Assembly (NCBI GenBank): GCA_937901085.1
Contig: CALCHQ010000003.1
Location: 1 to 64,000, forward strand
Direction of reading: 5' to 3'
DNA length: 64,000 nt
Source of the DNA: an uncultured Verrucomicrobiales bacterium
GTDB lineage: Bacteria > Verrucomicrobiota > Verrucomicrobiia > Verrucomicrobiales > Akkermansiaceae
The translations under genes were made by a program, and so were the position numbers. The notes below the pieces were generated by a model. That model did not search any database and was not told the DNA's origin. It saw nothing but the letters and a program-made list of their open reading frames with translations. Positions 16,812-25,208 of this stretch are shown one piece after another (positions within the stretch are counted from its first letter, which is position 1; each line of letters opens with the position of its first letter).

Positions 16812-17960
16812 TCAGGCCACCAGGGTATAGAGGACATAGCTCCAATGAGCAACGATGGCCGCGCAGATACCGCCGATGGTGTGCGCCCAGATGGCCTTGC
16901 TCGTGAGATGGCGGTAGCCAAGCGTATCAAGCATGGCCGTGTGGGTGCTGAGGTAGCCGCTCCAGCACATGCCGATGGCGGTGAACACCGCAATGGCATT
17001 GCCATCGACCCAGCCGGCGGCAATGAAGTTAGGCACAAGTCCCAGCGCCGCGCCCACAGCACCCAGAGCCGTAATGGGGAAGGCGATGAGGTGCGGGTCG
17101 TTGAAGCCGAAGAGACATTGGAAAATCACGCTGCATTTGGCACCAATCCAGGGCAGCAGCTCAACACCCTCATAGGCAGCGCCCGTGAAGTTGCCGCTGG
17201 CAGCCGGCCCGAAAGTAAGCAGCATCACCAGGGTGGAGATAATCAGCACACCGGGAATGATGGCAAGCCCCACATCCACACCGGTGCGGCCGCCATCCAG
17301 CAGAGAATCCAGAATACGCTGGAAGAGGGGCTTGGTATACTCCTCCACCTTGGCTTCGGCCAGCTCGGCCGGTTCGCAGGCATCTTCCACCTCATACTCA
17401 GGGAGCTTGCGGAGGATGAAGCGCTGCATCAGGCGGGTGGAAACAATGCAACCGCACACCGCACCGAAGAGGCCGATGAAAGGAGCGGCATAGAAGCCCT
17501 GCCCCACCATGTACACAATCACCAACAGCCCCATACCGAAGGCCGTGCCGAAGTTGGTGAGGGAAATGAACTGGTACTTCTTGAAGTAGGAGCTGAAACG
17601 CTTATCCTGCGCAAGAGAAATGATAGCGGGGTTATCCGAAAGGAAGGTCAGCACGGCACCCAGAGAAGCCACACCGGGCAGGTTGAACAGCGGGCGCATG
17701 AGCGGACGCAGCAGCTTTTCAAGCAGATTGACCACGCCGAACTCCACAAACAGACGACCGATGGCACCCGTAATCACGCAGATGGCCATCAGGTAGAACA
17801 CGGTGTTGAGCAGCAGGTCATGCGCCGTCTTCATGATGGTATTGAGCATCTGCGGCGTACCCATCTGCGAAGCGATATAGGAGAACAGGCCGAAGACGAC
17901 CACCAGACAGATGATGCCCTTCGGAATGAAACTATGAATCTTGCGGAGGAAATTTCTCAT
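16812..17960 (-). CDS. Gate-domain (nucleoside-recognition/spore-maturation type) membrane protein
   Basis: The 382-residue protein is almost entirely membrane segments and contains two Gate-like halves. Characteristic stretches are AVLTFLSDNPAIISLAQDKR and ALGAVGAALGLVPNFIA with GMCWSGYLSTHTAMLD. Proteins of this group resemble the core of nucleoside transporters and spore maturation proteins SpmA/B; their substrate is mostly unknown. A soluble acidic loop (EVEDACEPAELAEAKVEE) separates the halves. The start MRNFLRKIHSF at 17960 is chosen because upstream codons fall into a hairpin region after speA. A lipoprotein gene follows. Confidence 0.8.
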   Translation of the reverse strand: MRNFLRKIHSFIPKGIICLVVVFGLFSYIASQMGTPQMLNTIMKTAHDLLLNTVFYLMAICVITGAIGRLFVEFGVVNLLEKLLRPLMRPLFNLPGVASLGAVLTFLSDNPAIISLAQDKRFSSYFKKYQFISLTNFGTAFGMGLLVIVYMVGQGFYAAPFIGLFGAVCGCIVSTRLMQRFILRKLPEYEVEDACEPAELAEAKVEEYTKPLFQRILDSLLDGGRTGVDVGLAIIPGVLIISTLVMLLTFGPAASGNFTGAAYEGVELLPWIGAKCSVIFQCLFGFNDPHLIAFPITALGAVGAALGLVPNFIAAGWVDGNAIAVFTAIGMCWSGYLSTHTAMLDTLGYRHLTSKAIWAHTIGGICAAIVAHWSYVLYTLVA

Positions 17961-17964
17961 AATA

Positions 17965-17997
17965 TATAAGCCCCGTTTTTTTGCGCCGGGGCTTATA
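17965..17997 (-). terminator. Hairpin between speA and the Gate protein gene
   Basis: TATAAGCCCCG (17965-17975) pairs perfectly with 17987-17997. On the minus strand the loop is A-rich and no T-run follows, so it is an imperfect terminator. It ends 4 bases before the Gate protein ATG and may instead influence translation or RNA stability. Confidence 0.5.
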
Positions 17998-18033
17998 ACA
18001 TAACTGACCGTTCTGTGCAAGCGTAATCTACAC

Positions 18034-19971
18034 TTACAGCTCATAATACGTATACCCGCTCAAGCCGTTGCGGTAGGCTTCCAGCGCATCGCGGCGCTGG
18101 CGCGGGGATATGAGGCCGTTTTCCACGCCGCGTTCGGCCAGGGCGCGGAACTTGGCCACCAGGTCCTTGGCATCGTACTTCACATAGGAGAGCACATCGG
18201 CCACGCTGTCGCCCTCTTCCTCATGCGTGAACACCGGGCGGCCGTTTTCCAGATGCACGCTCACCACATTGGTATCACCCAGCAGGTTGTGCAGATCACC
18301 CAGCGTTTCCTGGTAAGCACCAACCATGAAGATGGCCACATAGTAATTCTCCTTGGGGTCTACCTCGTGCAGCGGCAGGGATTTGGCCACGTCCTCGCGG
18401 TCAATGAAATGGTCCACCTTGCCGTCGCAGTCGCAGGTGATATCCACCAGCACCGCTTTCTGAGTGGGGCGCTCGCAGAGGCGCTGAATCGGCATCACCG
18501 GGAAGAGCTGGTCAATGGCCCAGGAATCCGGCAGACTCTGGAACACGGAGAAGTTGGAGTAGTAGTAGTCCACCATGTTGTCGGACACCTCCTTCAAATC
18601 TTCGGGAATCTCGCTCATCTCCGCAATGCGGCGGGAAATCAACCCCATGATGTGCCAGTAGATAGCTTCACCCACCCCGCGCTCGCGCAGCGTGGCATTA
18701 CCGTGGTGGAACATGGCGCGCAGCTGGTCGCGGTAGTAAATGGCATCGTTATAGCATTCCTGGATATTCTTGCGGGTCAGCATGCGGTGCGTCTCATCCA
18801 ACGCCAGCAGAATATCATTTGCATTCTCCGGCAGAGCGGGCGGCTGCGCCTCGCTGCCGGGAGCGCTGGTCACATCCAGCACATTGAACACCAGTACCGC
18901 ATGGTAGGCCGACACCGCGCGGCCGGATTCCGTGACCAGGGTCGGGTGTTCCACACCATGCTTGGTGCAAAGTTCACCCACCACCTCCACAATGTCACGG
19001 GCGTATTCCTCAATGGAGTAGTTACAGGAAGAATGGAAGTTAGTCTTGGAGCCGTCGTAGTCCACCGCCAGACCGCCGCCCATATCGAGTGTACCCATGG
19101 GAGCGCCCTCCTTCACCAGGTCAATGTAGATACGGCAGGCTTCCGTGAGGCCGCCACGAATCACAGTCACATTGGAAATCTGGCTGCCCTGGTGGTAGTG
19201 CAGCGCCTTGAGGCAATGAAGCTTGCCCGCGGCCTTCAGGGTATCCACCACATCAATGACCTGGGCAGCATTCAGACCGAACACCGATTTATCACCCGCC
19301 GATTCGCTCCAATGGCCGGAGCCCTTGGAAGCCAGGCGCACGCGCACGCCCAGAATCGGCTCCACACCCAGCACCTCCGCACGGCGCAGAATGGCCGGCA
19401 GCTCATTGGGCATCTCCAGAATGAGGCAGATTTTCATCCCCATGCGCATCCCCATGAGCGCCAGGTCAATGAACTCATCATCCTTATACCCGTTGCACAT
19501 CAGGAAAGACTCCGCATCGCGCATGTAGGCCATGGCGGCAATCAGCTCCGGCTTGGAGCCCGCCTCCAGACCATAGTGGTATTTCTGGCCATGCGCCACC
19601 ACCTCTTCCACCACCATGCGCTGCTGGTTCACCTTGATGGGGTACACACCGCGGTATTTGCCGGTATAGCCCGCCGCCTTGATGGCTTTGGAAAAGCTCT
19701 TGTTCAACTCGTCGATGCGCGCGTGCAGCAGGTCGCGGAAACGCAGCAGCACCGGCACATTCGTACCGCGTTCCTCCAGCCCTTTCATGATGTCGGGCAG
19801 ACTCACCTCACGCGTACTGCCGTCCGTATCGACCAGATGCACATTCACCTCGCCAGCGCGCGACACGCTGAAATAATCATTACTCCAATCCTCCACACCA
19901 TACAGTTCGGCAGAATCGGCGGCTGTCCAATTGCGGACCTTACGTTTAATAGGCGTTTTACGGGCAGGCAT
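18034..19971 (-). CDS. speA: Biosynthetic arginine decarboxylase
   Basis: This PLP enzyme converts arginine to agmatine, the first step of the agmatine route to polyamines. The 645-residue chain matches the SpeA family in length and motifs: YPIKVNQQRMVVEEV with the PLP lysine, YGLEAGSKPELIA, VRARLASKGSGHW-like VRVRLASKGSGHWSE, LHYHQGSQISN, DMGGGLAVDYDGS and VTESGRAVSAYHAVLV. The start MPARKTPIKRK at 19971 is preferred over an upstream in-frame ATG at 20049 because a good promoter lies between them. It is transcribed away from rplS. A hairpin follows the gene. Confidence 0.95.
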   Translation of the reverse strand: MPARKTPIKRKVRNWTAADSAELYGVEDWSNDYFSVSRAGEVNVHLVDTDGSTREVSLPDIMKGLEERGTNVPVLLRFRDLLHARIDELNKSFSKAIKAAGYTGKYRGVYPIKVNQQRMVVEEVVAHGQKYHYGLEAGSKPELIAAMAYMRDAESFLMCNGYKDDEFIDLALMGMRMGMKICLILEMPNELPAILRRAEVLGVEPILGVRVRLASKGSGHWSESAGDKSVFGLNAAQVIDVVDTLKAAGKLHCLKALHYHQGSQISNVTVIRGGLTEACRIYIDLVKEGAPMGTLDMGGGLAVDYDGSKTNFHSSCNYSIEEYARDIVEVVGELCTKHGVEHPTLVTESGRAVSAYHAVLVFNVLDVTSAPGSEAQPPALPENANDILLALDETHRMLTRKNIQECYNDAIYYRDQLRAMFHHGNATLRERGVGEAIYWHIMGLISRRIAEMSEIPEDLKEVSDNMVDYYYSNFSVFQSLPDSWAIDQLFPVMPIQRLCERPTQKAVLVDITCDCDGKVDHFIDREDVAKSLPLHEVDPKENYYVAIFMVGAYQETLGDLHNLLGDTNVVSVHLENGRPVFTHEEEGDSVADVLSYVKYDAKDLVAKFRALAERGVENGLISPRQRRDALEAYRNGLSGYTYYEL

Positions 19972-19998
19972 GGTGGTACGGTCGTTACGTGTCCGCGC

Positions 19999-20027
19999 GT
20001 TATATACCACCCAGCCCGGCTTGTCAA
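19999..20027 (-). promoter_or_regulatory. speA promoter
   Basis: On the minus strand TTGACA (20027-20022), 17 bases and TATAAC (20004-19999) form a near-consensus promoter. It lies inside the longer open frame of speA and therefore supports the downstream start codon at 19971, with a leader of about 20 bases. Confidence 0.7.
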
Positions 20028-20121
20028 TCCAGAACTTACCCGCATACATACATTAAGCCCTGATTTCCCGGCGTTTTTGGCATGCAAATGCAAAAAAATG
20101 CACCAAAATGTGAAATTTGCA

Positions 20122-20150
20122 TTGCCAAGAAGCAAAAAATCGTGTAGACT
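20122..20150 (+). promoter_or_regulatory. rplS promoter
   Basis: TTGCCA (20122-20127), a 17-base spacer and TAGACT (20145-20150) precede rplS. Transcription from about 20157 would give a leader of roughly 56 bases that contains the hairpin at 20165-20178. Confidence 0.6.
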
Positions 20151-20164
20151 GTCGCACCCACCCA

Positions 20165-20178
20165 GAGCCGGGAGGCTC
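20165..20178 (+). promoter_or_regulatory. Hairpin in the L19 leader
   Basis: GAGCC (20165-20169) and GGCTC (20174-20178) form a short stem capped by the tetraloop GGGA at the start of the predicted rplS leader. Ribosomal protein leaders often bind their own protein; whether this one does is unknown. Confidence 0.35.
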
Positions 20179-20212
20179 ACTAAACATTTACACATTACAA
20201 GAAGGAGACAAG

Positions 20213-20557
20213 ATGAACATTCTCGACACTATCGGAAAAGAGCAGATGAAGGACGACGTGACGCCCTTCAACGTTGGCGACACCGTGAAGGTGCACTGCC
20301 GCGTGATTGAAGGTGGCAAGGAACGCGTGCAGATCTTCCAGGGCATCGTGATTGCCAAGCGTGGCGCCGGCATCAACGAAGCTTTCACCGTTCGTAAGAT
20401 TGCCTACGGCGAAGGCGTGGAACGCTCCTTCCCCATCCACACCCCCAAGATTGCCAAGATTGAGGTTGTGACCCGCGGTAAGGTTCGCCGCGCCAAGCTC
20501 CACTACCTCCGCAGCCGCGTGGGTAAGGAAGCTGTGACCGTGAAGACCATCCGCTAA
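20213..20557 (+). CDS. rplS: 50S ribosomal protein L19
   Basis: L19 sits at the 30S-50S interface. The 114-residue protein shows the family pattern VGDTVKVHCRVIEGGKERVQ, FQGIVIAKRGAGI, FTVRKIAYGEGVERSFPIH, TPKIAKIEVVTRGKVRRAKL and YYLR-like HYLRSRVGKEA. This is one of the few genes here with a clear Shine-Dalgarno (GAAGGAG at 20201-20207, 5 bases before the ATG), which fixes the start at 20213. Further upstream in-frame codons lie in the leader and promoter. A strong terminator follows, so it is monocistronic. Confidence 0.97.
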   Translation: MNILDTIGKEQMKDDVTPFNVGDTVKVHCRVIEGGKERVQIFQGIVIAKRGAGINEAFTVRKIAYGEGVERSFPIHTPKIAKIEVVTRGKVRRAKLHYLRSRVGKEAVTVKTIR

Positions 20558-20588
20558 TCTTCCCGTTTCACAACATTCGGTTTTCAAC

Positions 20589-20625
20589 ACCAGGCCATTC
20601 CTCACGGAATGGCCTGGTTTGTTTA
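20589..20625 (+). terminator. rplS terminator
   Basis: ACCAGGCCATTCC (20589-20601) pairs perfectly with 20606-20618 across a 4-base loop, followed by TTGTTTATT. It is a strong intrinsic terminator. It covers the beginning of the doubtful ORF at 20609. Confidence 0.85.
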
Positions 20626-20854
20626 TTCCCCTGCCCACCCCTGGCCGCAGGATGCGCTGCGCCACACCTTTGCGAACTACCACCTGAGCCACTTCCGCAG
20701 TTTTGCGGAGCTGCAGGTAGAAATCGGCCACCGGGATGCTACGCTGCTGCGTACCCGGTATGTGGACCAGCGGACCGTGGTGAATGAGGATGGCTTTCTG
20801 GGAAGCAGCTGCGTAGCCTCCGGAAGCCATATCCGTCCAAAGGCTCTTCGGTAA
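20609..20854 (+). pseudogene. Short unrecognised ORF, probable gene remnant
   Basis: The 81-codon frame has native-like codon use (mostly C/G third positions) and the product begins MAWFVYSPAHPWPQDAL, but no family was recognised. Its first ATG lies inside the rplS terminator stem and no promoter or ribosome binding site is visible. It is more likely the remains of a decayed gene than a functional one. The following 200 bases before fucA hold only a palindrome and the fuc terminator. Confidence 0.3.
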
Positions 20855-20940
20855 ATTGTAATCTACGGTCGGAGCGCAGGACTTAAGCCCCCTCCCCGAA
20901 AATTATGCAGCCCCCTCTCCACGTGTGACTTATATACTTT

Positions 20941-20977
20941 TGTGTAAAATTTCAAGTACAACTTGAAATTTTACACA
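20941..20977. repeat. Perfect 17-bp palindrome
   Basis: TGTGTAAAATTTCAAGT (20941-20957) and its exact reverse complement (20961-20977) are separated by ACA. The arms are AT-rich with no flanking T-run beyond the arms, so it is unlike the other terminators here. It could be an operator, a transposon end relic or a structured RNA. Confidence 0.6.
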
Positions 20978-21000
20978 ATATAACACAGCACTTTGATACT

Positions 21001-21037
21001 AAAAACCCCGCTGCGGTGATAAGCACCACAGCGAGGC
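21001..21037 (-). terminator. Terminator of the fuc operon
   Basis: On the minus strand the stem CCTCGCTGTGGTG with its partner CACCGCAGCGGGG (21036-21006 region) is followed by TTTTT. It lies 26 bases after the fucA stop and ends the fucPIKA transcript. Confidence 0.8.
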
Positions 21038-21063
21038 TGAAATAGGGATGCGGAAGAGGACTA

Positions 21064-21891
21064 TCAGTCCTTCTTCTCGCCGGCGATACCCATGGTGTAG
21101 CCGTTGTACTCGCGGAAGTTGTACAGGGGCTGACCTTCAGGCACTGCATAGCCGATGTTTTTGCGGATGGCAAGGAAGTCGGCGATACCGGCTTCGTTCA
21201 CCTGGTTGAGCTTGCCGCCGTGCATGTCGGCAAAGAGTACCATCTTGCAGTAGGCATCGGCGTTCTCCATGAACCATTCGGCTTCTTCGATGTGGCGCGC
21301 GCCGGTGATGACACCGTGGTTCTCCATGAAGACGACGGTACTCTGGTGGCAGGCCTTGGCCACGGCCTCGGCTGTCTCCGGGGAGCCGGGGGTGCCGTAG
21401 GGGGCCAGCGGAATCTGACCCAGGAAGATGTCGGCTTCGGGGTTGATGCCGTTCGGCGGCACCATGCCGGCAAAGAGGAAGGCATTGCAGCACGGGGGAT
21501 GTGCGTGGATGCAGGCATTCACACCCACTTCCTTCATCATGGCGATGTGGGTCTTCACTTCGCTGGTGGCGGGGCGGTAGCCGCAGAGCTGACCGGCGTT
21601 CATGTCCACCATGCAGATGTCCTCCACGGTCATGAAGCCCTTGGAGCAGAGCGTGGGGGAGCAGAGCACGAGGTCCTTGGCAACGCGCACGGAGAGGTTG
21701 CCGCCGTTGCCGTCCACGTATTCGCGGGCCCAGAGGCGGCGACCCATGTCAACCATGCGCTGCTTGATGACAAGCACTTCGAGGCTGTTGAAGAAAGCGT
21801 CGATTTCTTCGCGGGTCTGAGGGTCATAGTTCTGCCAGGGGAAGATGAGCTCCGGCAGAGCGGGTTTGATGTAGAGTTCGGGATTAGCCAT
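21064..21891 (-). CDS. fucA: L-fuculose-1-phosphate aldolase (class II aldolase)
   Basis: The enzyme splits L-fuculose-1-phosphate into dihydroxyacetone phosphate and L-lactaldehyde. The 275-residue chain has class II aldolase/adducin features: DGNGGNLSVRV, the Zn-ligand motif IHAHPPCCNAF, and MENHGVITGAR. It is about 60 residues longer than the E. coli enzyme, mainly at the N-terminus and around the C-terminal part. A rhamnulose-phosphate aldolase is a possible alternative by fold, but the fixed place behind fucI and fucK makes fuculose-phosphate the expected substrate. It is last in the operon, 24 bases after fucK. Confidence 0.85.
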   Translation of the reverse strand: MANPELYIKPALPELIFPWQNYDPQTREEIDAFFNSLEVLVIKQRMVDMGRRLWAREYVDGNGGNLSVRVAKDLVLCSPTLCSKGFMTVEDICMVDMNAGQLCGYRPATSEVKTHIAMMKEVGVNACIHAHPPCCNAFLFAGMVPPNGINPEADIFLGQIPLAPYGTPGSPETAEAVAKACHQSTVVFMENHGVITGARHIEEAEWFMENADAYCKMVLFADMHGGKLNQVNEAGIADFLAIRKNIGYAVPEGQPLYNFREYNGYTMGIAGEKKD

Positions 21892-21915
21892 AATACAATG
21901 ATTAGTGATTAGTGA

Positions 21916-23337
21916 TTAATTGAATAATGCTTCGTAGGCGGTCTGCTGTTCGCCGGGATTGATGGTGGTGTAGGTGATACCGAAGGCATCGCGACAGGCT
22001 TCGGGGGATTCGAAGACACCGGCACCGGCAAAGGCATACATGGCGGCGCCAAGCACGGTACTTTCGGAGACATTGGAGATGCGGATAGGCAGGCCGAGGA
22101 TGTCGGCGCGCATCTGCGTCCATACCTTGTTGCGGGCGCCACCGCCTACCAGCAGAAGGTCGGTGGATTTGAAGCCGCCTACCTTCTCCAGCTTCTGGAG
22201 GCGCTGCTTGAGGCGCAGGGTGAGGGCTTCCATAGCAGCGCGGTAGATGTGGGCGCGGGTGCGTCCCAGCACCAGACCCTGGATGCTGCCGGGCACGGCA
22301 TCGCTGGGCAGGAAATCGGGGATGAGTTTCACACCATCGCAGCCGGGGGCAATCTTCTCCGCCTCGGCATCCATGGTATCAAAGCTCTCGCCGTTGTAGC
22401 AGGTGGCTTTCACCCACTCGATGATACCGCTGGCAATCCACTGCAGACCGGGGTTGAGCAGGCCTGCCTTGCTGTCGTATTCCACGGTGGCGCCGGCGGC
22501 GTAGTCCTCGGCTCCGAGGCTGGCCTTGGCGGTGCGCAGCATCAGGATTTCCCAGGTACCGCTGGAAAGGAAGGGCTGGTTTTCCTGCACGCCGCTGCCG
22601 AAGAGGGCAAACTGCGTGTCGTGACCGCTGGAAATGACCGGCACAGCACAGGGCAGTCCCAGCAGCTCACAGGCGGCGGGGGTCAGGGTGCCGATGGTTT
22701 CGCCGGCATTCACCATGGGCGGGAACAGTTCCTTGCACAGCCCCAGCGCGCTGAGGATTTCGCTGCTCCAGTCGCCGGTGGTCAGGTCGGTCATCTGGGA
22801 AGTACCGGCCATGGTGCGGTCGGTGGCCATGATGCCGGTGAGGCGGTGCGCCAGGATATTGGAGATGAAGAGCCAGGCATGAGCCTGCTCCAGCAGCTCC
22901 GGGCGGTTCTCCTTGAGCCAGATAAGCTTGTAGATGGTGTTGAAGGCGAACTCACCCACACCGGAAAGGGCATTGAGCATGGCCTGCGGGATGTACTCAC
23001 CCACGCGCTTCATGACTTCGGCCGTGCGCGGACACTTCCAGGAAATCACCGGGTAAAGCAGCTCACCAGCTTCGTTCACCAGCGCGCCGTCCACACCAAA
23101 GGTGGTGATGGTAACAGCCTTTACCTGGCTGGCATCAATCTGCGGCAGGATGTCGCGGGCGCACCCGGCCAGCTGGTTCAGGATGCGGTCGGCGTTCCAG
23201 ACATGAAAATCCGGGTTCTCTGCCCCGGTATCGGTGGAGTTGGGCTGGCTGGATTTGGCAACCAGCTGCCCCTTGTCATCAACGAGAATGGCGCGTACAT
23301 TGGTCGCGCCGCAATCTAAGCAAAGTACGTAGGCCAT
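21916..23337 (-). CDS. fucK: L-fuculokinase
   Basis: This FGGY kinase phosphorylates L-fuculose at O-1. The 473-residue protein closely follows the E. coli FucK pattern: LCLDCGATNVRAILVD (ATP site), TTFGVDGALVNEAGELLYPV, ISWKCPRTAEVM, HAWLFISNILAHRLTG, MAGTSQMTDL, SSGHDTQFALFGSG and LSSGTWEILMLRTA. Length is normal. It lies between fucI and fucA on the same strand, 62 bases after fucI with a terminator-like hairpin in the gap, which may lower kinase expression relative to the isomerase. Confidence 0.93.
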   Translation of the reverse strand: MAYVLCLDCGATNVRAILVDDKGQLVAKSSQPNSTDTGAENPDFHVWNADRILNQLAGCARDILPQIDASQVKAVTITTFGVDGALVNEAGELLYPVISWKCPRTAEVMKRVGEYIPQAMLNALSGVGEFAFNTIYKLIWLKENRPELLEQAHAWLFISNILAHRLTGIMATDRTMAGTSQMTDLTTGDWSSEILSALGLCKELFPPMVNAGETIGTLTPAACELLGLPCAVPVISSGHDTQFALFGSGVQENQPFLSSGTWEILMLRTAKASLGAEDYAAGATVEYDSKAGLLNPGLQWIASGIIEWVKATCYNGESFDTMDAEAEKIAPGCDGVKLIPDFLPSDAVPGSIQGLVLGRTRAHIYRAAMEALTLRLKQRLQKLEKVGGFKSTDLLLVGGGARNKVWTQMRADILGLPIRISNVSESTVLGAAMYAFAGAGVFESPEACRDAFGITYTTINPGEQQTAYEALFN

Positions 23338-23344
23338 ATCAGGG

Positions 23345-23387
23345 AAAAAGCGGACAAGCTGCCGGAGTCTCCCCCGGCAGCTTGTCC
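23345..23387 (-). terminator. Intra-operon hairpin with T-run between fucI and fucK
   Basis: GGACAAGCTGCCGG (23352-23365) pairs perfectly with 23374-23387. On the minus strand the stem is followed by CGCTTTTTCCC just before the fucK start. It has the structure of a partial terminator or attenuator inside the operon and could set a step-down in expression from fucI to fucK-fucA. Confidence 0.65.
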
Positions 23388-23399
23388 TGGTAAATGAGA

Positions 23400-25181
23400 T
23401 TAATACTTGCCGTAGATGGGGCCGAAGTTGGCGCAGGCGCGGAAGTCTGCGCTTTCAGGGCAGGCAGTACCGAAGAGGTCCCAGGCAGCCGGGCGGTATA
23501 CCTTATCCTCAGGTACGTTGTGGGCGTATACCGGGATGCGGAGCATGGAAGCCAGGGTGATGATGTCGGCACCGATGTGGCCGTAGGTCCAGGCGCCATG
23601 GTTCGCACCCATGTTGGCCATGACGGTGTACACATCCTTGAAGCCACCCTTGCCGGTGAGGCGGGGGGCAAACCAGGTGGTCGGCCAACCCGGGTCGGTG
23701 CGCTGGTCGAGCTTGTCGTTTACTTCCTGCGGCAGGTCGCAGGTCCAGCCTTCCACGATGGTGAGTACGGGGCCCTGGCCCTTCACGAGGTTCATGCGAA
23801 TCATCGTAACCGGCACATTGCCCTTGGACACGAAGTGGAGGGAATAACCGCCGCCGCGGAAGTATTCGCGGTTGGCCGGGCACCATTCGGAAGCACCCAT
23901 CATGGCCTCGATGTCGGCCTGGGTGGTCTCGCCGGTCTTCTTCATGATGGGCGTGCCATCTTCAGCGGTGGAGTGCATGTTGCCGTCCAGAGCGGTGGAG
24001 CCGGAGTTGATAAGGTGCATGATGCCGTCCTTGGCCAGGCCTTCCATGGTGTAGCCGGTCACGCGCTTCACAGCGGCGGGGCTCCAGTAGGTGCGGATAT
24101 CGGAGAAGCAGGCAGCGCGACCGGTGAGCTGGTGCAGCAGGAGCATGCACACGCCGTTCATGGCATCGTTTTCCGTAGCGAAGGGAATAGCCTCACGCGG
24201 GCCGTTCCAGTCGAAAGTGCTGTTCAGCAGGGATTCGGCCATATCGCCGTTCGGGTAGAAGTCCGTCCAATGACGCTGACCCTGGAAGCCACCGCAGATG
24301 GCATTGAAGCCCAGGCCTTCTTCCTCGCGGTCGATGGTCTTGAGGTAGGGGTTGCCGTGCATCATGTCGCGGAAGATGATGGTCATGAGGATGGATTCGC
24401 GCAGGGTGCGCTCCTTCTCCTCGGGGGAGAGGATGAGGTCGGGGCGGTTGCGGTCCGGACCAATCTTCACATACTTCTTGGCCCACTCCATGGCGAGGTC
24501 GAACTCGGCCTTGTCGTAGATACCCAGCTCCATGCGGCGGCGTACTTCGGTCATGTCGACAGCCTGCACGCGCATGCCCATGTAGCTTTCCCAGAAGGAC
24601 TGGTCAACGATGGAACCAGCAATACCCATGGAGCAGCCACCGATGGAAAGGTAGCCCTTGCCACGCAGGGTGGCCACGGTCAGGCCAGCACGGGCGAAGC
24701 GCAGAATCTTCTCGGCAACGTCCTCGGGGATGGAGGTATCATCGGCATCCTGCACGTCGTGGCCGTAGATGGAGAAAGCGGGAATGCCCTTCTGGGCATA
24801 GCCGGCCAGAGCAGCGGCCAGGTACACAGCGCCGGGGCGCTCGGTGCCATTGAAGCCCCAGATAGCCTTGGGCGTGGTGGCGTCGGTCTCAAAGGTTTCG
24901 GTGATGTAGCACCAGCAGGGAGTCACAATCAGGGAGCAGCCCACGTTGTTCTCGGCGAACTTCTGGTTGCAGGCAGCGGCCTCAGCCGGGCCACCGATGG
25001 TGGTGTCGGCGATGATGCACTTCACGGGCTGGCCGTTGGCATGGGTCACGTTGGCCTCGATGAGGGCGGCGGCAGCCTTGGCCATATTCATAGTCTGATC
25101 CTCCAGGGATTCACGAACGCCGAGGCGGCGGCCGTCAATAGTCGGGCGGATACCGATGGTGGGTAATGTATCGTACTTCAT
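23400..25181 (-). CDS. fucI: L-fucose isomerase
   Basis: The enzyme converts L-fucose to L-fuculose with Mn2+. The 593-residue protein matches the FucI family throughout: PTIGIRPTIDGRRLGVRESL at the N-terminus, PVKCIIADTTIGG, CWCYITETFETD, IWGFNGTERPGAVYLAAALA, SIYGHDVQDADD, GCSMGIAGSIVDQSFWESY and RVQAVDMTEVRRR. Length equals the E. coli enzyme within a few residues. It follows fucP by 27 bases in the operon. Free fucose is released from mucin by fucosidases, so this gene belongs to host-glycan use. Confidence 0.96.
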   Translation of the reverse strand: MKYDTLPTIGIRPTIDGRRLGVRESLEDQTMNMAKAAAALIEANVTHANGQPVKCIIADTTIGGPAEAAACNQKFAENNVGCSLIVTPCWCYITETFETDATTPKAIWGFNGTERPGAVYLAAALAGYAQKGIPAFSIYGHDVQDADDTSIPEDVAEKILRFARAGLTVATLRGKGYLSIGGCSMGIAGSIVDQSFWESYMGMRVQAVDMTEVRRRMELGIYDKAEFDLAMEWAKKYVKIGPDRNRPDLILSPEEKERTLRESILMTIIFRDMMHGNPYLKTIDREEEGLGFNAICGGFQGQRHWTDFYPNGDMAESLLNSTFDWNGPREAIPFATENDAMNGVCMLLLHQLTGRAACFSDIRTYWSPAAVKRVTGYTMEGLAKDGIMHLINSGSTALDGNMHSTAEDGTPIMKKTGETTQADIEAMMGASEWCPANREYFRGGGYSLHFVSKGNVPVTMIRMNLVKGQGPVLTIVEGWTCDLPQEVNDKLDQRTDPGWPTTWFAPRLTGKGGFKDVYTVMANMGANHGAWTYGHIGADIITLASMLRIPVYAHNVPEDKVYRPAAWDLFGTACPESADFRACANFGPIYGKY

Positions 25182-25208
25182 ATACGTTTGGTTTGGGTTA
25201 AATGGTTA

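Noticed and set aside
18223..20310. Long reverse-frame ORF (about 695 codons) opposite speA
   Set aside because: It is a shadow of the GC-rich codons of speA; the product is His/Arg/Gly-rich, has no family motifs and runs through the rplS promoter.
21898..21920. Short direct repeats GATTAGT between fucK and fucA
   Set aside because: Only a few units in a 24-base gap; too short to be a repeat element or array.
23394..25166. 590-codon ORF opposite fucI
   Set aside because: fucI has clear family motifs along its full length; the opposite frame is low-complexity Gly/His/Ala sequence.
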